NCBI RefSeq assembly: GCF_016894385.1
Contig: NZ_CP069811.1
Span: 162,501 to 226,500, forward strand
Direction of reading: 5' to 3'
DNA length: 64,000 nt
Source: Cupriavidus oxalaticus
Lineage (GTDB): Bacteria; Pseudomonadota; Gammaproteobacteria; Burkholderiales; Burkholderiaceae
The notes beneath the pieces were generated by a model. The model saw nothing but the letters and a program-made list of their open reading frames with translations. It was not told where the DNA came from and did no database searches. The position numbers and the translations under genes are program-made. Shown here piece after piece: positions 46,765-54,611 of this stretch. Position 1 is the stretch's first letter. Each line of letters opens with the position of its first letter.

Positions 46765-47496
46765 ATGTCCCTCCCCGTAGCCACCCTCGTCACCGGCGGC
46801 AGTTCCGGCATCGGCCGCGCCATCTGTGAAATGCTGCTGGCCGATGGCGTGACCCAGGTGGTCAATGTCGACTACGCCGCGCCGGCCTGGTCGCATCCCA
46901 ACATGACCTTCGTCCAGGCCGACCTGACCGACGCCGAGGCGACCCGCGCCGCGGCGGAGCAGGTCGCGTCGCGCTTTGCCGTCACGCGCCTGGTGAACAA
47001 TGCCGGCGCCACCCGCCCCGGCACCGCCGACAGCGCCACCGTTGCCGACCTGGACTACGTGACCGGCCTGCACCTGCAGGCCCCACTGTTGCTGCTGCAA
47101 GCCTGCCTGCCCGCGATGCGCGCCGCAGGCTTCGGCCGCATCGTCAACATGGCCTCGCGCGCCGCGCTGGGCAAGCCCGAGCGCGTGGTGTACTCGGCCA
47201 CCAAGGCCGGCCTGATCGGCATGACCCGCACGCTCGCGATGGAACTGGGCGGCGACGGCATCACCGTCAACGCCGTGGCCCCGGGCCCGATCGCCACCGA
47301 GCTGTTCCGCAAGAGCAACCCGGAAGGCGCGGAGCAGACCAAGCGCATCCTTGCCAGCATCACCGTCAAGCGCATGGGCACCCCGGAAGACGTCGCGCGC
47401 GCCGCGCTGTTCTTCCTGTCGCCGGACAACGGTTTCGTCACCGGCCAGGTGATGTACGTGTGCGGCGGCACCACGCTGGGCGTTGCACCGGTATAG
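46765..47496 (+). CDS. SDR family oxidoreductase
   Basis: 243 residues, the classical short-chain dehydrogenase length. Cofactor motif TGGSSGIG (10-17), NNAG (78-81), catalytic S131, Y143 and K147 (YSATK), then PGPIATEL. The acidic residue after strand 2 (NVDYA, D36) suggests NAD rather than NADP. The substrate cannot be told; it follows pcaF beyond a REP pair and precedes a Bug receptor, so it may serve an accessory step in aromatic or ketoacid use. Confidence 0.87.
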   Translation: MSLPVATLVTGGSSGIGRAICEMLLADGVTQVVNVDYAAPAWSHPNMTFVQADLTDAEATRAAAEQVASRFAVTRLVNNAGATRPGTADSATVADLDYVTGLHLQAPLLLLQACLPAMRAAGFGRIVNMASRAALGKPERVVYSATKAGLIGMTRTLAMELGGDGITVNAVAPGPIATELFRKSNPEGAEQTKRILASITVKRMGTPEDVARAALFFLSPDNGFVTGQVMYVCGGTTLGVAPV

Positions 47497-47695
47497 GCAG
47501 CGCGCGCCGGCACTCAAAGATTCGACAAGAAGAGACGTTAACCAAGCGTCACGCATGGCGGCCCCGAGCCGGGCCGTCAACCAGGATGCGCGCGAGCGCG
47601 CAGCATCCGTTCGGGAACGGCAATCACGCCATTTCAGCACAACGTCCTGCACGGGCCCCAATCTCCGTCGGGACAGCTTTACCGGAGTAATACCG

Positions 47696-48703
47696 ATGAG
47701 ACACGATTCCCAGACCTCCACCACGCGCCGCCGCCTGCTCGCCGCCGGCGTGGCGCTGGCCACTACCTTTGCCGGCTTCGCCGGCGCCGCGCACGCGCAA
47801 GGCGGCTACCCGACCAAGCCGGTCACGCTGATCGTGCCGTTCTCGGCCGGCGGCACCACCGACATCCTGGCACGCATCGTCGGCCTGCAGCTGGGCAAGG
47901 CGCTCGGCCAGCCGGTCGTGATCGACAACCGTCCGGGCGCAGGCGGCAACATCGGCGCTTCGCTGGCGGCCAAGGCGCCTGGCGATGGCTACACGCTGTT
48001 CATGGGCACCATCGGCACGCACGCGATCAACCAGTCGCTGTATTCCAAGCTGCCGTATGACCCGGTCAAGGACTTCGCGCCGATCACGCGCGTGGCGATG
48101 GTGCCGAACCTGGTGGTGGTGAATCCTAAGGTGCCGGTCAACAACGTCAAGGAACTGATCGCCTACGTCAAGGCCAATCCGGACAAGCTGTCGTACGGTT
48201 CGTCGGGCAGCGGCTCGTCGATGCACCTGTCGGGTGAGCTGTTCAACTCGATGACCGGCCTGCATATCCAGCACATTCCGTACAAGGGCAGCGCGCCGGC
48301 GGTGAATGACCTGCTGGGCAACCAGATCGGCCTGATGTTCGACAATATGCCGTCGTCGTACCCGCACGTGAAGGCGGGCAAGCTGCGCGCGCTCGCCGTG
48401 ACCTCGGCCAAGCGTTCGCCGGCACTGCCGAACGTGCCGACCGTGGCCGAGTCGGGCGTGCCGGGCTATGAAGCGACCTCGTGGTTCGCGCTGTACGCCA
48501 CGGGCGGCACGCCGCAGCCCATCGTCGATCGCCTGAACGCGGAAGTGGTCAAGATCCTGGCCATGCCGGAAGTGAAGAAGCAGATGGCTGACCAGGGTGC
48601 TGAACCCAATCCGGAAAAGCCGGCGCAGCTGGCCGCGTTCATGAAGGCCGAGACGGCCAAGTGGGCGAAGGTGGTGAAGGCTTCGGGGGCTACGGTGGAC
48701 TGA
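47696..48703 (+). CDS. Bug/TctC family periplasmic substrate-binding protein
   Basis: 335 residues. The N-terminus has a twin-arginine-like RRRLL before the hydrophobic stretch and AHAQ cleavage site. Bug-family motifs follow: YPTKPVTLIVPFSAGGTTD, VIDNRPGAGGNIGASLAAKA, HIPYKGSAPAVNDLLGNQIG, KLRALAVTS. Such receptors bind carboxylates for tripartite tricarboxylate transporters; no TctA/TctB genes are nearby, as is common for the many orphan Bug proteins of Burkholderiales. Confidence 0.92.
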   Translation: MRHDSQTSTTRRRLLAAGVALATTFAGFAGAAHAQGGYPTKPVTLIVPFSAGGTTDILARIVGLQLGKALGQPVVIDNRPGAGGNIGASLAAKAPGDGYTLFMGTIGTHAINQSLYSKLPYDPVKDFAPITRVAMVPNLVVVNPKVPVNNVKELIAYVKANPDKLSYGSSGSGSSMHLSGELFNSMTGLHIQHIPYKGSAPAVNDLLGNQIGLMFDNMPSSYPHVKAGKLRALAVTSAKRSPALPNVPTVAESGVPGYEATSWFALYATGGTPQPIVDRLNAEVVKILAMPEVKKQMADQGAEPNPEKPAQLAAFMKAETAKWAKVVKASGATVD

Positions 48704-48737
48704 TTGCCATCGGCCTCTGTTGCTGCGCGATAGTGGA

Positions 48738-48769
48738 AAGCCGGTTCCTTGAGGGGCCGGCTTTTTTTA
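48738..48769 (+). terminator. Rho-independent terminator after the Bug gene
   Basis: AAAGCCGG (48738-48745) pairs with CCGGCTTT (48758-48765), continuing into a T7 run (48763-48769). Confidence 0.9.
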
Positions 48770-48854
48770 ATTGGCGGGGCGCGGCCCGGGCCTTGAACAC
48801 ACTATCCCGGCCGCAGTCCAATGGGTGTCGTCAGCCTGAACCGGAGGAATCGCC

Positions 48855-50033
48855 ATGCAAGACCTTTTCTTCGTTCACGCTGACGCGGCCCATGTCGAGT
48901 GGCAGGTCGCGCTGGCCGATTGCCAGCGCCAGCTCGATACCCAGGACTTGCTCAGGCAGGCCAGGTCAGACGACGCGCCGCCGCTGACGCTCGGCTGGTG
49001 CTACCTGAGCGACTACTACGCGCTGGCCGCGGAAGCTATCCTTGCCGCGCTGCAGCAGAACTGGCCCGGGATGTCCTGGGTCGGCACCGCCGGGCTGGGC
49101 GTTTCCGCCAGCGGCAAGGAGTACTTCGACGAACCGGCCATGGTGCTGATGGCGGCGCCGCTTCCGCGCGATGCCTTCCGCGTCTTCTCCGGACGCCAGC
49201 CGCTGCCGCCCGCGTCTGCCGGCTTCGTTCCCCATACCGCGCTGGTGCATGCCGAAGGCAGCACACCGGACGTGCAGGACCTGCTGCATGAACTGAGCGC
49301 GCGCACCGCCACCGGCTACCTGTTCGGCGGCCTGTCCTCGGCACGCAACCGTACCCTGCACATTGCCGACGGCGTATTCTCCGGCGGGCTGTCAGGGGTG
49401 CTGTTCGGCCCCGAAGTCGAGCTGGTGTCGCGGGTCACGCAGGGTTGCGAGCCGATCGGGCCGGTCCGCACCGTGACGCGCGGCGAGCAGAACCTGGTGT
49501 TCGCCCTGGACGGCAAGCCCGCCCTCGACTGCGTCCTGGACGACCTGAAGGTGGACCGTGGCGCCCCGGTCGAGGCCATGGCCGAGGCCCTGTCAGGCAC
49601 CCTGGCGGGCCTGAACGCCGCCGGCGACGATGTGCCGGCGCTGCCCGGCAGGTTTGGCTCGGACACGCTGGTGCGGCACCTGATCGGCCTGGACGTGCAG
49701 CATCGCGTGCTGGCGCTGGCCGACACGGTAGCGCCCGGCATGCGGCTCGCCTTCTGCATGCGCAACGCTGCGGCGGCGCGCGCGGACCTGGCGCGCATCG
49801 CCACCGAGATCCGCGCGGAGATCGAACAGGGCGGCGGCCGCGCGCGGGGTGCGCTCTACATCAGCTGCTCCGGCCGGGGCGGTCCGCACTTCGGCGCGCC
49901 GCATGCCGAGCTGCAGACGGTGCGCCGCGCGCTGGGCGACCTGCCGCTGGCCGGGTTCTTTGCCGGCGGCGAGATCGCGCGGGACCACCTCTATGGCTAT
50001 ACGGGCGTGCTGACGGTCTTTACCGGCCACTGA
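48855..50033 (+). CDS. FIST N- and C-domain sensory protein
   Basis: 392 residues after GGAGGAATCGCC. FIST N domain (about 30-215; TLGWCYLSDYYAL, WVGTAGLGVSASGKEYFDEP, GYLFGGLSSARN) and FIST C domain (about 215-370; YISCSGRGGPHFG, LPLAGFFAGGEIARDHLYGY TG). FIST domains are thought to sense amino acids or other small ligands. No output domain is fused and no chemotaxis or GGDEF gene is adjacent, so how it signals is unclear. Confidence 0.88.
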   Translation: MQDLFFVHADAAHVEWQVALADCQRQLDTQDLLRQARSDDAPPLTLGWCYLSDYYALAAEAILAALQQNWPGMSWVGTAGLGVSASGKEYFDEPAMVLMAAPLPRDAFRVFSGRQPLPPASAGFVPHTALVHAEGSTPDVQDLLHELSARTATGYLFGGLSSARNRTLHIADGVFSGGLSGVLFGPEVELVSRVTQGCEPIGPVRTVTRGEQNLVFALDGKPALDCVLDDLKVDRGAPVEAMAEALSGTLAGLNAAGDDVPALPGRFGSDTLVRHLIGLDVQHRVLALADTVAPGMRLAFCMRNAAAARADLARIATEIRAEIEQGGGRARGALYISCSGRGGPHFGAPHAELQTVRRALGDLPLAGFFAGGEIARDHLYGYTGVLTVFTGH

Positions 50034-50070
50034 TCCGGTATGGACGGTCGCGCGTGCCGCCGGGCAGGCG

Positions 50071-51129
50071 TCAGCCGATGACAGCCTCGATATCGCGCAA
50101 CTGGCGCCCGAACCAGGCGCGCAGCAGGCCATTCGACAGCACTATCGGCAGCGAATACGCCAGGATGCGATAGACCTGGCGGCGCGGCAGCCTGGACGCG
50201 CGCGCCGGGTCCAGCCAGCCGTCGTTGCGCACCAGCAGCCGCAGCGTCTCCATGCCGATCAGCACGGGCCACAGGCAAGCCAGCCGCAGCCGCACGAAGC
50301 GCGCCGGGATGTCTAGCGTGTACGCCATGGCCTCGCGGAAGTGGTCCAGCGTCTTGCGCACCAGTTCGCGCATCACGGCGCGCGCGCGCAGCGAAGCGTC
50401 GGGCAGCAGCAGGTCCTGCGGGCTCAGGCCATGCGGCTGCAGCATCGCCACGGGCAGATAGCAGCGGCCGATGCGCAGGTCCTTGCCGCAGTCGCGCAGC
50501 ACATTGGTCATCTGCAGGGCCTTGCCGAAGCGGACCCCGCGGCGCAGCATCGTGCCGGCCACGCCGTTCCCCTGCGCGATCGCACCGGGCATGTGGGCCG
50601 CGGCCATGCGCGTCCAGAATTCGCCCACGCAGCCGGCGACAAGGTAGGTGTAGCGGTCCAGTTCCTCGGCCTCGCGCAGCGCGACGATGCGGCCCGCGCG
50701 TTCATCGGGGAAGGTGCGCAGGTCGAATTCCATGCCTTCGGTCAGCGTCGACACGATCTGCCGCACCGCGGCCTGGTCGGCCGGCTCCAGCTGCGCCAGC
50801 ACTGCCAGCGCATGATCAAGCGACTCTAGCAGGATGCGTTCGTCGGTTTGCGCCTGCTGGCTAGCCACTTCCGCGGCGAAGTCCGGCATGGGCGCCGCGC
50901 CTGTGCTCACGCCATTGACCTGGTCGCGCAACGACAACAGCAATGCCAGCCGCCTTTCCGGCGCGATCAGCGCGGTATCGGCAATGGTGTCCGCGGCGCG
51001 TGCGAGCAGGTAGGCCAGGCCAACCGGATCGCGCATGCGCGCGGGCAGCACGCGCAGCGTCAGGTAGAACGAACGCGACACGCCTTTGAGCAGCGGACCG
51101 AGGAGGAACGCCCGGCTGGTGTCGCGCAT
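50071..51129 (-). CDS. Squalene/phytoene synthase family protein
   Basis: 352 residues from the ATG at 51129. The first Asp-rich motif is DTIAD (47-51) and the second RDCGKDLRIGRCYLP (212-226), both normally binding Mg and diphosphate for head-to-head prenyl condensation. The first is usually DxxxD and is intact. A C-terminal hydrophobic stretch may anchor it. No other hopanoid or carotenoid gene is in the window, so the product is uncertain. Confidence 0.85.
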   Translation of the reverse strand: MRDTSRAFLLGPLLKGVSRSFYLTLRVLPARMRDPVGLAYLLARAADTIADTALIAPERRLALLLSLRDQVNGVSTGAAPMPDFAAEVASQQAQTDERILLESLDHALAVLAQLEPADQAAVRQIVSTLTEGMEFDLRTFPDERAGRIVALREAEELDRYTYLVAGCVGEFWTRMAAAHMPGAIAQGNGVAGTMLRRGVRFGKALQMTNVLRDCGKDLRIGRCYLPVAMLQPHGLSPQDLLLPDASLRARAVMRELVRKTLDHFREAMAYTLDIPARFVRLRLACLWPVLIGMETLRLLVRNDGWLDPARASRLPRRQVYRILAYSLPIVLSNGLLRAWFGRQLRDIEAVIG

Positions 51130-51491
51130 GGGTGGTGACCTGTCCTTGAGAGGTTGGCGGAGAGATGGGCCCGGTTGGCAGGAAGACGGGTGGGCCGGGA
51201 CATTGTACTTCGGCGTATGGCCCGTGGGGCCGCAACTGGAGCGGCTGGCTTGCGGACGAGGATGCATGTGCTTCGGCAATGTCCGCAACGAAGAAGGGTG
51301 AAGCCGGCGCTGCGTCACTCCCTTCCGATGCTAGCCTCGGCATTGCCATTAGTCTGATTTCTCACCTTGATGAGATATTGATAGCGTCGTTAGCTCGCAG
51401 GTAAAAGCGACTGGTACCAGAATCTCGTATCACTAAACTGCAGCTGGGCAGCGTGAAATTGCCCAATTTCTCAGTCAAAAAGGAGTTCGAA
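51130..51491. other. 362-bp region upstream of the peptide gene; composition change
   Basis: Holds the divergent promoters of the squalene-synthase gene and the peptide locus. GC content drops visibly from about 51340. A weak promoter match is TTGATA (51378-51383), 17 bp, GTAAAA (51401-51406). A 16-bp palindrome lies at 51455-51470. A 41-codon frame at 51279-51404 lacks a ribosome site. Confidence 0.5.
51455..51470. promoter_or_regulatory. Perfect 16-bp palindrome before the peptide gene
   Basis: GAAATTG-CC-CAATTTC, ending 21 bp before the peptide ATG and just ahead of its ribosome site. The position fits a repressor operator or a 5'UTR stem. Confidence 0.45.
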
Positions 51492-51632
51492 ATGATCGAT
51501 AAATCATGCAGCACCTCCACGGAAATTGATTCGCACACCAGCTTCGACCTCGAAGGCTTTGCCTTCGAGGTCGAGTGGGATTCGGGTCATGATCCGGAAC
51601 GCGCCATGTGGGGAGAAGCCATCCAGTATTGA
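51492..51632 (+). CDS. 46-aa candidate RiPP precursor peptide
   Basis: Small gene with a strong ribosome site (AAAAAGGAGTTCGAA before ATG). The peptide starts MIDKSCSTSTEID, continues through an acidic/aromatic middle (FDLEGFAFEVEWDSG, residues 18-32) and ends MWGEAIQY. It has one cysteine (C6), two tryptophans (W29, W40) and a terminal tyrosine. It is followed after 61 bp by a radical SAM/SPASM gene and then an exporter. I recognise no known precursor family. Calling it a RiPP precursor is inference from size, ribosome site and neighbours. Confidence 0.65.
   Translation: MIDKSCSTSTEIDSHTSFDLEGFAFEVEWDSGHDPERAMWGEAIQY
51546..51572. repeat. 12-bp inverted repeat inside the precursor gene
   Basis: GACCTCGAAGGC (51546-51557) and its exact complement at 51561-51572, with a TTT loop. 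In the mRNA this forms a strong hairpin covering codons 19-27. Confidence 0.85.
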
Positions 51633-51647
51633 GCGCGATGAGTAAGG

Positions 51648-51671
51648 CGAGGTGGAAATGCTTCCACCTCG
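51648..51671 (+). promoter_or_regulatory. Hairpin between the precursor and radical SAM genes
   Basis: CGAGGTGGAA (51648-51657) pairs with TTCCACCTCG (51662-51671) across a 4-base loop, 16 bp after the precursor stop. No T-run. It could protect the precursor mRNA end or reduce read-through, keeping the peptide in excess of the enzyme. Confidence 0.6.
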
Positions 51672-51693
51672 TCGCTCTCGAAGGAGGGGTGAC

Positions 51694-52950
51694 ATGCAGT
51701 TCTTCAAAGCGGACATTGATGACGGGGTGATATACGTAACAAAAAATCCACAGACATGGATGAAGGTGAGTAAAGAAAAAGCGATAGAAATCGAGAGCTT
51801 TCTGGCGGCTAGTGATCCGATTCTCATTCGTTCGCTGAAAAGAATTTCGAAAACATCCAAGCTGGCGAGAAAGGAGCATCTAGCTCTGTATCCAGTCGTC
51901 AAGCTCACCAATCGTTGCAACTTGACTTGTCCTCATTGTTATATAGAGGCCCCAAGCAGCATGCGTCGAGGAAAGTTCGACCTGGAATATCGCGAGGTCA
52001 AGAACTTCATCGATTACATCATCGACGTCGGTAGCACAATGAACCAGCCGCCACGGACACTTCAACTTTTTGGTGGTGAGCCAACCATAAACAAGGATTT
52101 CGAAAGGATCCTTGGGTACGCCAGGGAAAGAGGTCTGCTGGTTCGGGTGTCGAGCAATGCGGTGGATACAAGAAAATTTCAGTCGAAGGCGTTTTCGGAG
52201 TTGTACAAGGATGGTGGCGTCGAATGGCGCATTTCGTTGGATTCTCACGTACAAGAAGTACATGATCATTTCCGACCCAGAAGTTTTGATCAGGTCGTGT
52301 CCAATGTGCGGTACATGGCCAGCAAGGGCGCCTTCATCTCTATCAAGGCCGTAGTTGGGCCACATAATTTCTCATCTCTTGTCGGTACTATCTATTTCGC
52401 GCGAGAACTTGGAGCGACGCAGTTTTTGTATTCACCGTTGAGCATGACGGGATCGGCAGCGCGCATGAAGTTGCTGAACAAGGTAACGACAAGAATGATC
52501 ACGGAGAAGATGGTGGCTGCCATCGAACATGACGCCACGCTGGGGATTTTTTTGCAATCGTCGCCAATCGCCCGCTATCTCAAGCTAATCTATACACGAG
52601 ATGCAGGAATTCTGCCTCGCGTGCAATTCCATATCAATCATGATGGCCGTGTATGCCCGCAGGACAATCTCTTTGAGTTTCCTGAGTACCACTTCGGGGA
52701 CATCGTGACGGGCGACTATGGATTCGATAAGTTATGCGAATACCAGGCACTTCTGGAAGAACCGGCGGTGTGCGAAGCATGTCCGGTCTCTCACTATTGC
52801 CCTCGCGCAGATTATGCTGATCTGGTGGCAGGAGGCCTTGATTCCACAAAGGAATTCTCTGTTTGTAGCGATATTCGCGACAATGTCTTCTACTTGATGT
52901 CACTGGGCCAGCGTGGGGCTGCATTGACGCGGACCATCCTGGGACAGTAA
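51694..52950 (+). CDS. Radical SAM/SPASM peptide-modifying enzyme
   Basis: 418 residues from the ATG at 51694 after GAAGGAGGGGTGAC. Residues 1-60 (DDGVIYVTKNPQTWMKVSKE) may be a small recognition domain. The radical SAM core starts with C75-x3-C79-x2-C82 (NRCNLTCPHCY) and GGEP (127-130). The C-terminal SPASM region has C321, then C360-x2-C363-x5-C369 and C391, enough for auxiliary iron-sulfur clusters. Such enzymes typically install crosslinks or epimerise residues in short peptides. Codon use is less GC-rich than flanking genes, suggesting transfer. It sits between the peptide gene and an exporter. Confidence 0.9.
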   Translation: MQFFKADIDDGVIYVTKNPQTWMKVSKEKAIEIESFLAASDPILIRSLKRISKTSKLARKEHLALYPVVKLTNRCNLTCPHCYIEAPSSMRRGKFDLEYREVKNFIDYIIDVGSTMNQPPRTLQLFGGEPTINKDFERILGYARERGLLVRVSSNAVDTRKFQSKAFSELYKDGGVEWRISLDSHVQEVHDHFRPRSFDQVVSNVRYMASKGAFISIKAVVGPHNFSSLVGTIYFARELGATQFLYSPLSMTGSAARMKLLNKVTTRMITEKMVAAIEHDATLGIFLQSSPIARYLKLIYTRDAGILPRVQFHINHDGRVCPQDNLFEFPEYHFGDIVTGDYGFDKLCEYQALLEEPAVCEACPVSHYCPRADYADLVAGGLDSTKEFSVCSDIRDNVFYLMSLGQRGAALTRTILGQ

Positions 52951-52952
52951 AT

Positions 52953-54206
52953 ATGACGTTGCAGAGGACAGAAAGGCAGGGTCTGCCGAAATCATTCATA
53001 GGGCTGGCCGCCGTGGGGTTTCTCGTACCGAGTGCCACAATTCTGCAGACCTTTACGATCACGTGGTTCCTCTCGCAACTCACGGAATTCACCGCGCTGC
53101 TGCCGCTGGCCATAGGCGGCGGTGCCATAGCGCGAATTTTCAGCGGTATCCCATTAAATAGCCTGATTCAAAGAATAGGGGCACGGAATGCCTGCATGGT
53201 ATCGCTGCTGGCAGGTACTGCAATTTTGCTCGGGACGATCGCAGTGTTGGTACGGTGGGTGCCGCTCTGGCTATTGATCCCCTCTGAGATTGGGTTGGGG
53301 ATGGCGGCCACCGGTTTTTCAATTTCCCGGCAGGTTCTGATCAAGGAGGCACTTCATGGCGAGAGCGAGGGTGTGGCCGCGGGTCTGTCTCGCAGTGCAG
53401 GCTATCTGGGTAAGCTGGTGGTCCCTCTGTTTGGTGGTCTACTGCTGATAGCGTTCGAGGCTGCATACGCTACGCTGGCGTGCTGCGGCATTCTGCTGGT
53501 TAGTACATGGGTAATCTGGTCCTTGGATATAGAATCGGCATCTTCCTGTTCTGCGACTCAAAAGCCGTTGCCCTTGGCCGAGCGCATTGCGATTGCGGTT
53601 GCGTTCTACAAAGGCGAACACACGCTAATGTGCACGCTCGGTTTTACCGCGGTCCTTAATTTTGTACTATCACCGTTGGTCGTCATCATGCCGCTCTTTA
53701 TTGCGAGTATCGATGGTTCTAACAGCACTTATCTCGGAATTTCGGAGTCCTGTCTGGGTGCGGGGGCAGTTGGAGGTGCCTTAAGTTATGCAAAGCTGAG
53801 ACGATGCCATCTTCCAGCAATGGCGACGATGACCGGTTGCGGGTTCATGCTGGTCTGTGTATCAGCGGAGTTGGCGAGCGCCTGGCGATATCCGGTTTTC
53901 AACGTTGCGTTGATCTTCATCGGAGCCAGCGTCGCGTTCTCCGGGAGCGCGGCGGACGCGCTGCTGATGAGGCAGGTGCCGCGGGATGCATATGGCCGCA
54001 CATTGGGGGTGCAAGCATTGATCGTGGGGGCTGCCTTTCCGGCGGGATTATTTGCGGCTGGCGTGCTACTCCAGTTCACCGATGCCTTTCAAGCCATTGC
54101 AACATACAACGCGGGCCTTTGCGTTGCCGTGGCTTTGCTGCTTCATCTGAAACTGAAGAAATCTGGTGTCCAGCCTAATTCGCCTGATTGGTGCAACCAT
54201 AGCTGA
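52953..54206 (+). CDS. MFS transporter, likely peptide-product exporter
   Basis: 417 residues with about 12 membrane helices, of the MFS_3/EntS-like efflux layout (IARIFSGIPLNSLIQRIGAR is the motif-A loop; a second short loop near RDAYGRTLGVQAL). It starts 2 bp after the radical SAM stop, so it is co-translated. In this setting, export of, or immunity to, the modified peptide is the likely role, but the substrate is unproven. Composition is AT-richer than the chromosome around it. Confidence 0.85.
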   Translation: MTLQRTERQGLPKSFIGLAAVGFLVPSATILQTFTITWFLSQLTEFTALLPLAIGGGAIARIFSGIPLNSLIQRIGARNACMVSLLAGTAILLGTIAVLVRWVPLWLLIPSEIGLGMAATGFSISRQVLIKEALHGESEGVAAGLSRSAGYLGKLVVPLFGGLLLIAFEAAYATLACCGILLVSTWVIWSLDIESASSCSATQKPLPLAERIAIAVAFYKGEHTLMCTLGFTAVLNFVLSPLVVIMPLFIASIDGSNSTYLGISESCLGAGAVGGALSYAKLRRCHLPAMATMTGCGFMLVCVSAELASAWRYPVFNVALIFIGASVAFSGSAADALLMRQVPRDAYGRTLGVQALIVGAAFPAGLFAAGVLLQFTDAFQAIATYNAGLCVAVALLLHLKLKKSGVQPNSPDWCNHS

Positions 54207-54611
54207 AACGACACAACTCAAACCGGCGTGTCGTGAGTCCGTGGCCAACGCATGCGTGTGGCCGTTGACTCTGCCCGGTGCGGCGCGGGCAGGCCTGGCG
54301 CACTGTCCTAGTCTGAATGGTGCGCAAGATTGAGGTGGATCATTGCAGAAGGCACCGCATGCTGGAACTGTAACGGCTTCCCGCCGTTCCCTGCACGCCT
54401 TGCTCACTCCGATGGCGTCGAACTTGTTGGAATTGGACGGTCATCTTCTTGGTAACGCTTGTGTTGGACAAAGGTTGGAATATGGCCGTGCCGATTCCAG
54501 CCCCCTTCCTTGGCAAGCGCGGCACCGCGAGTTCTTTCACACGTGAAACGGTCAAATAAAAACTTGCCGGTTGCCATAGCAACGTCTGGACTTGCGGGCG
54601 CCACAGTGCCC
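54207..54611. other. 405-bp gap before the LysR gene
   Basis: No gene I can support. Several short frames on both strands lack ribosome sites and resemble nothing known. It probably holds the LysR promoter and degraded sequence at the end of the imported segment. Confidence 0.45.

Noticed and set aside
51694..52950. Sulfatase-maturating (anSME) enzyme
   Set aside because: No sulfatase gene is adjacent, and the short upstream peptide gene with a strong ribosome site fits a peptide maturase better.
54343..54546. 67-codon frame between the exporter and the LysR gene
   Set aside because: It has no ribosome site, no recognisable similarity, and overlaps other equally open frames.
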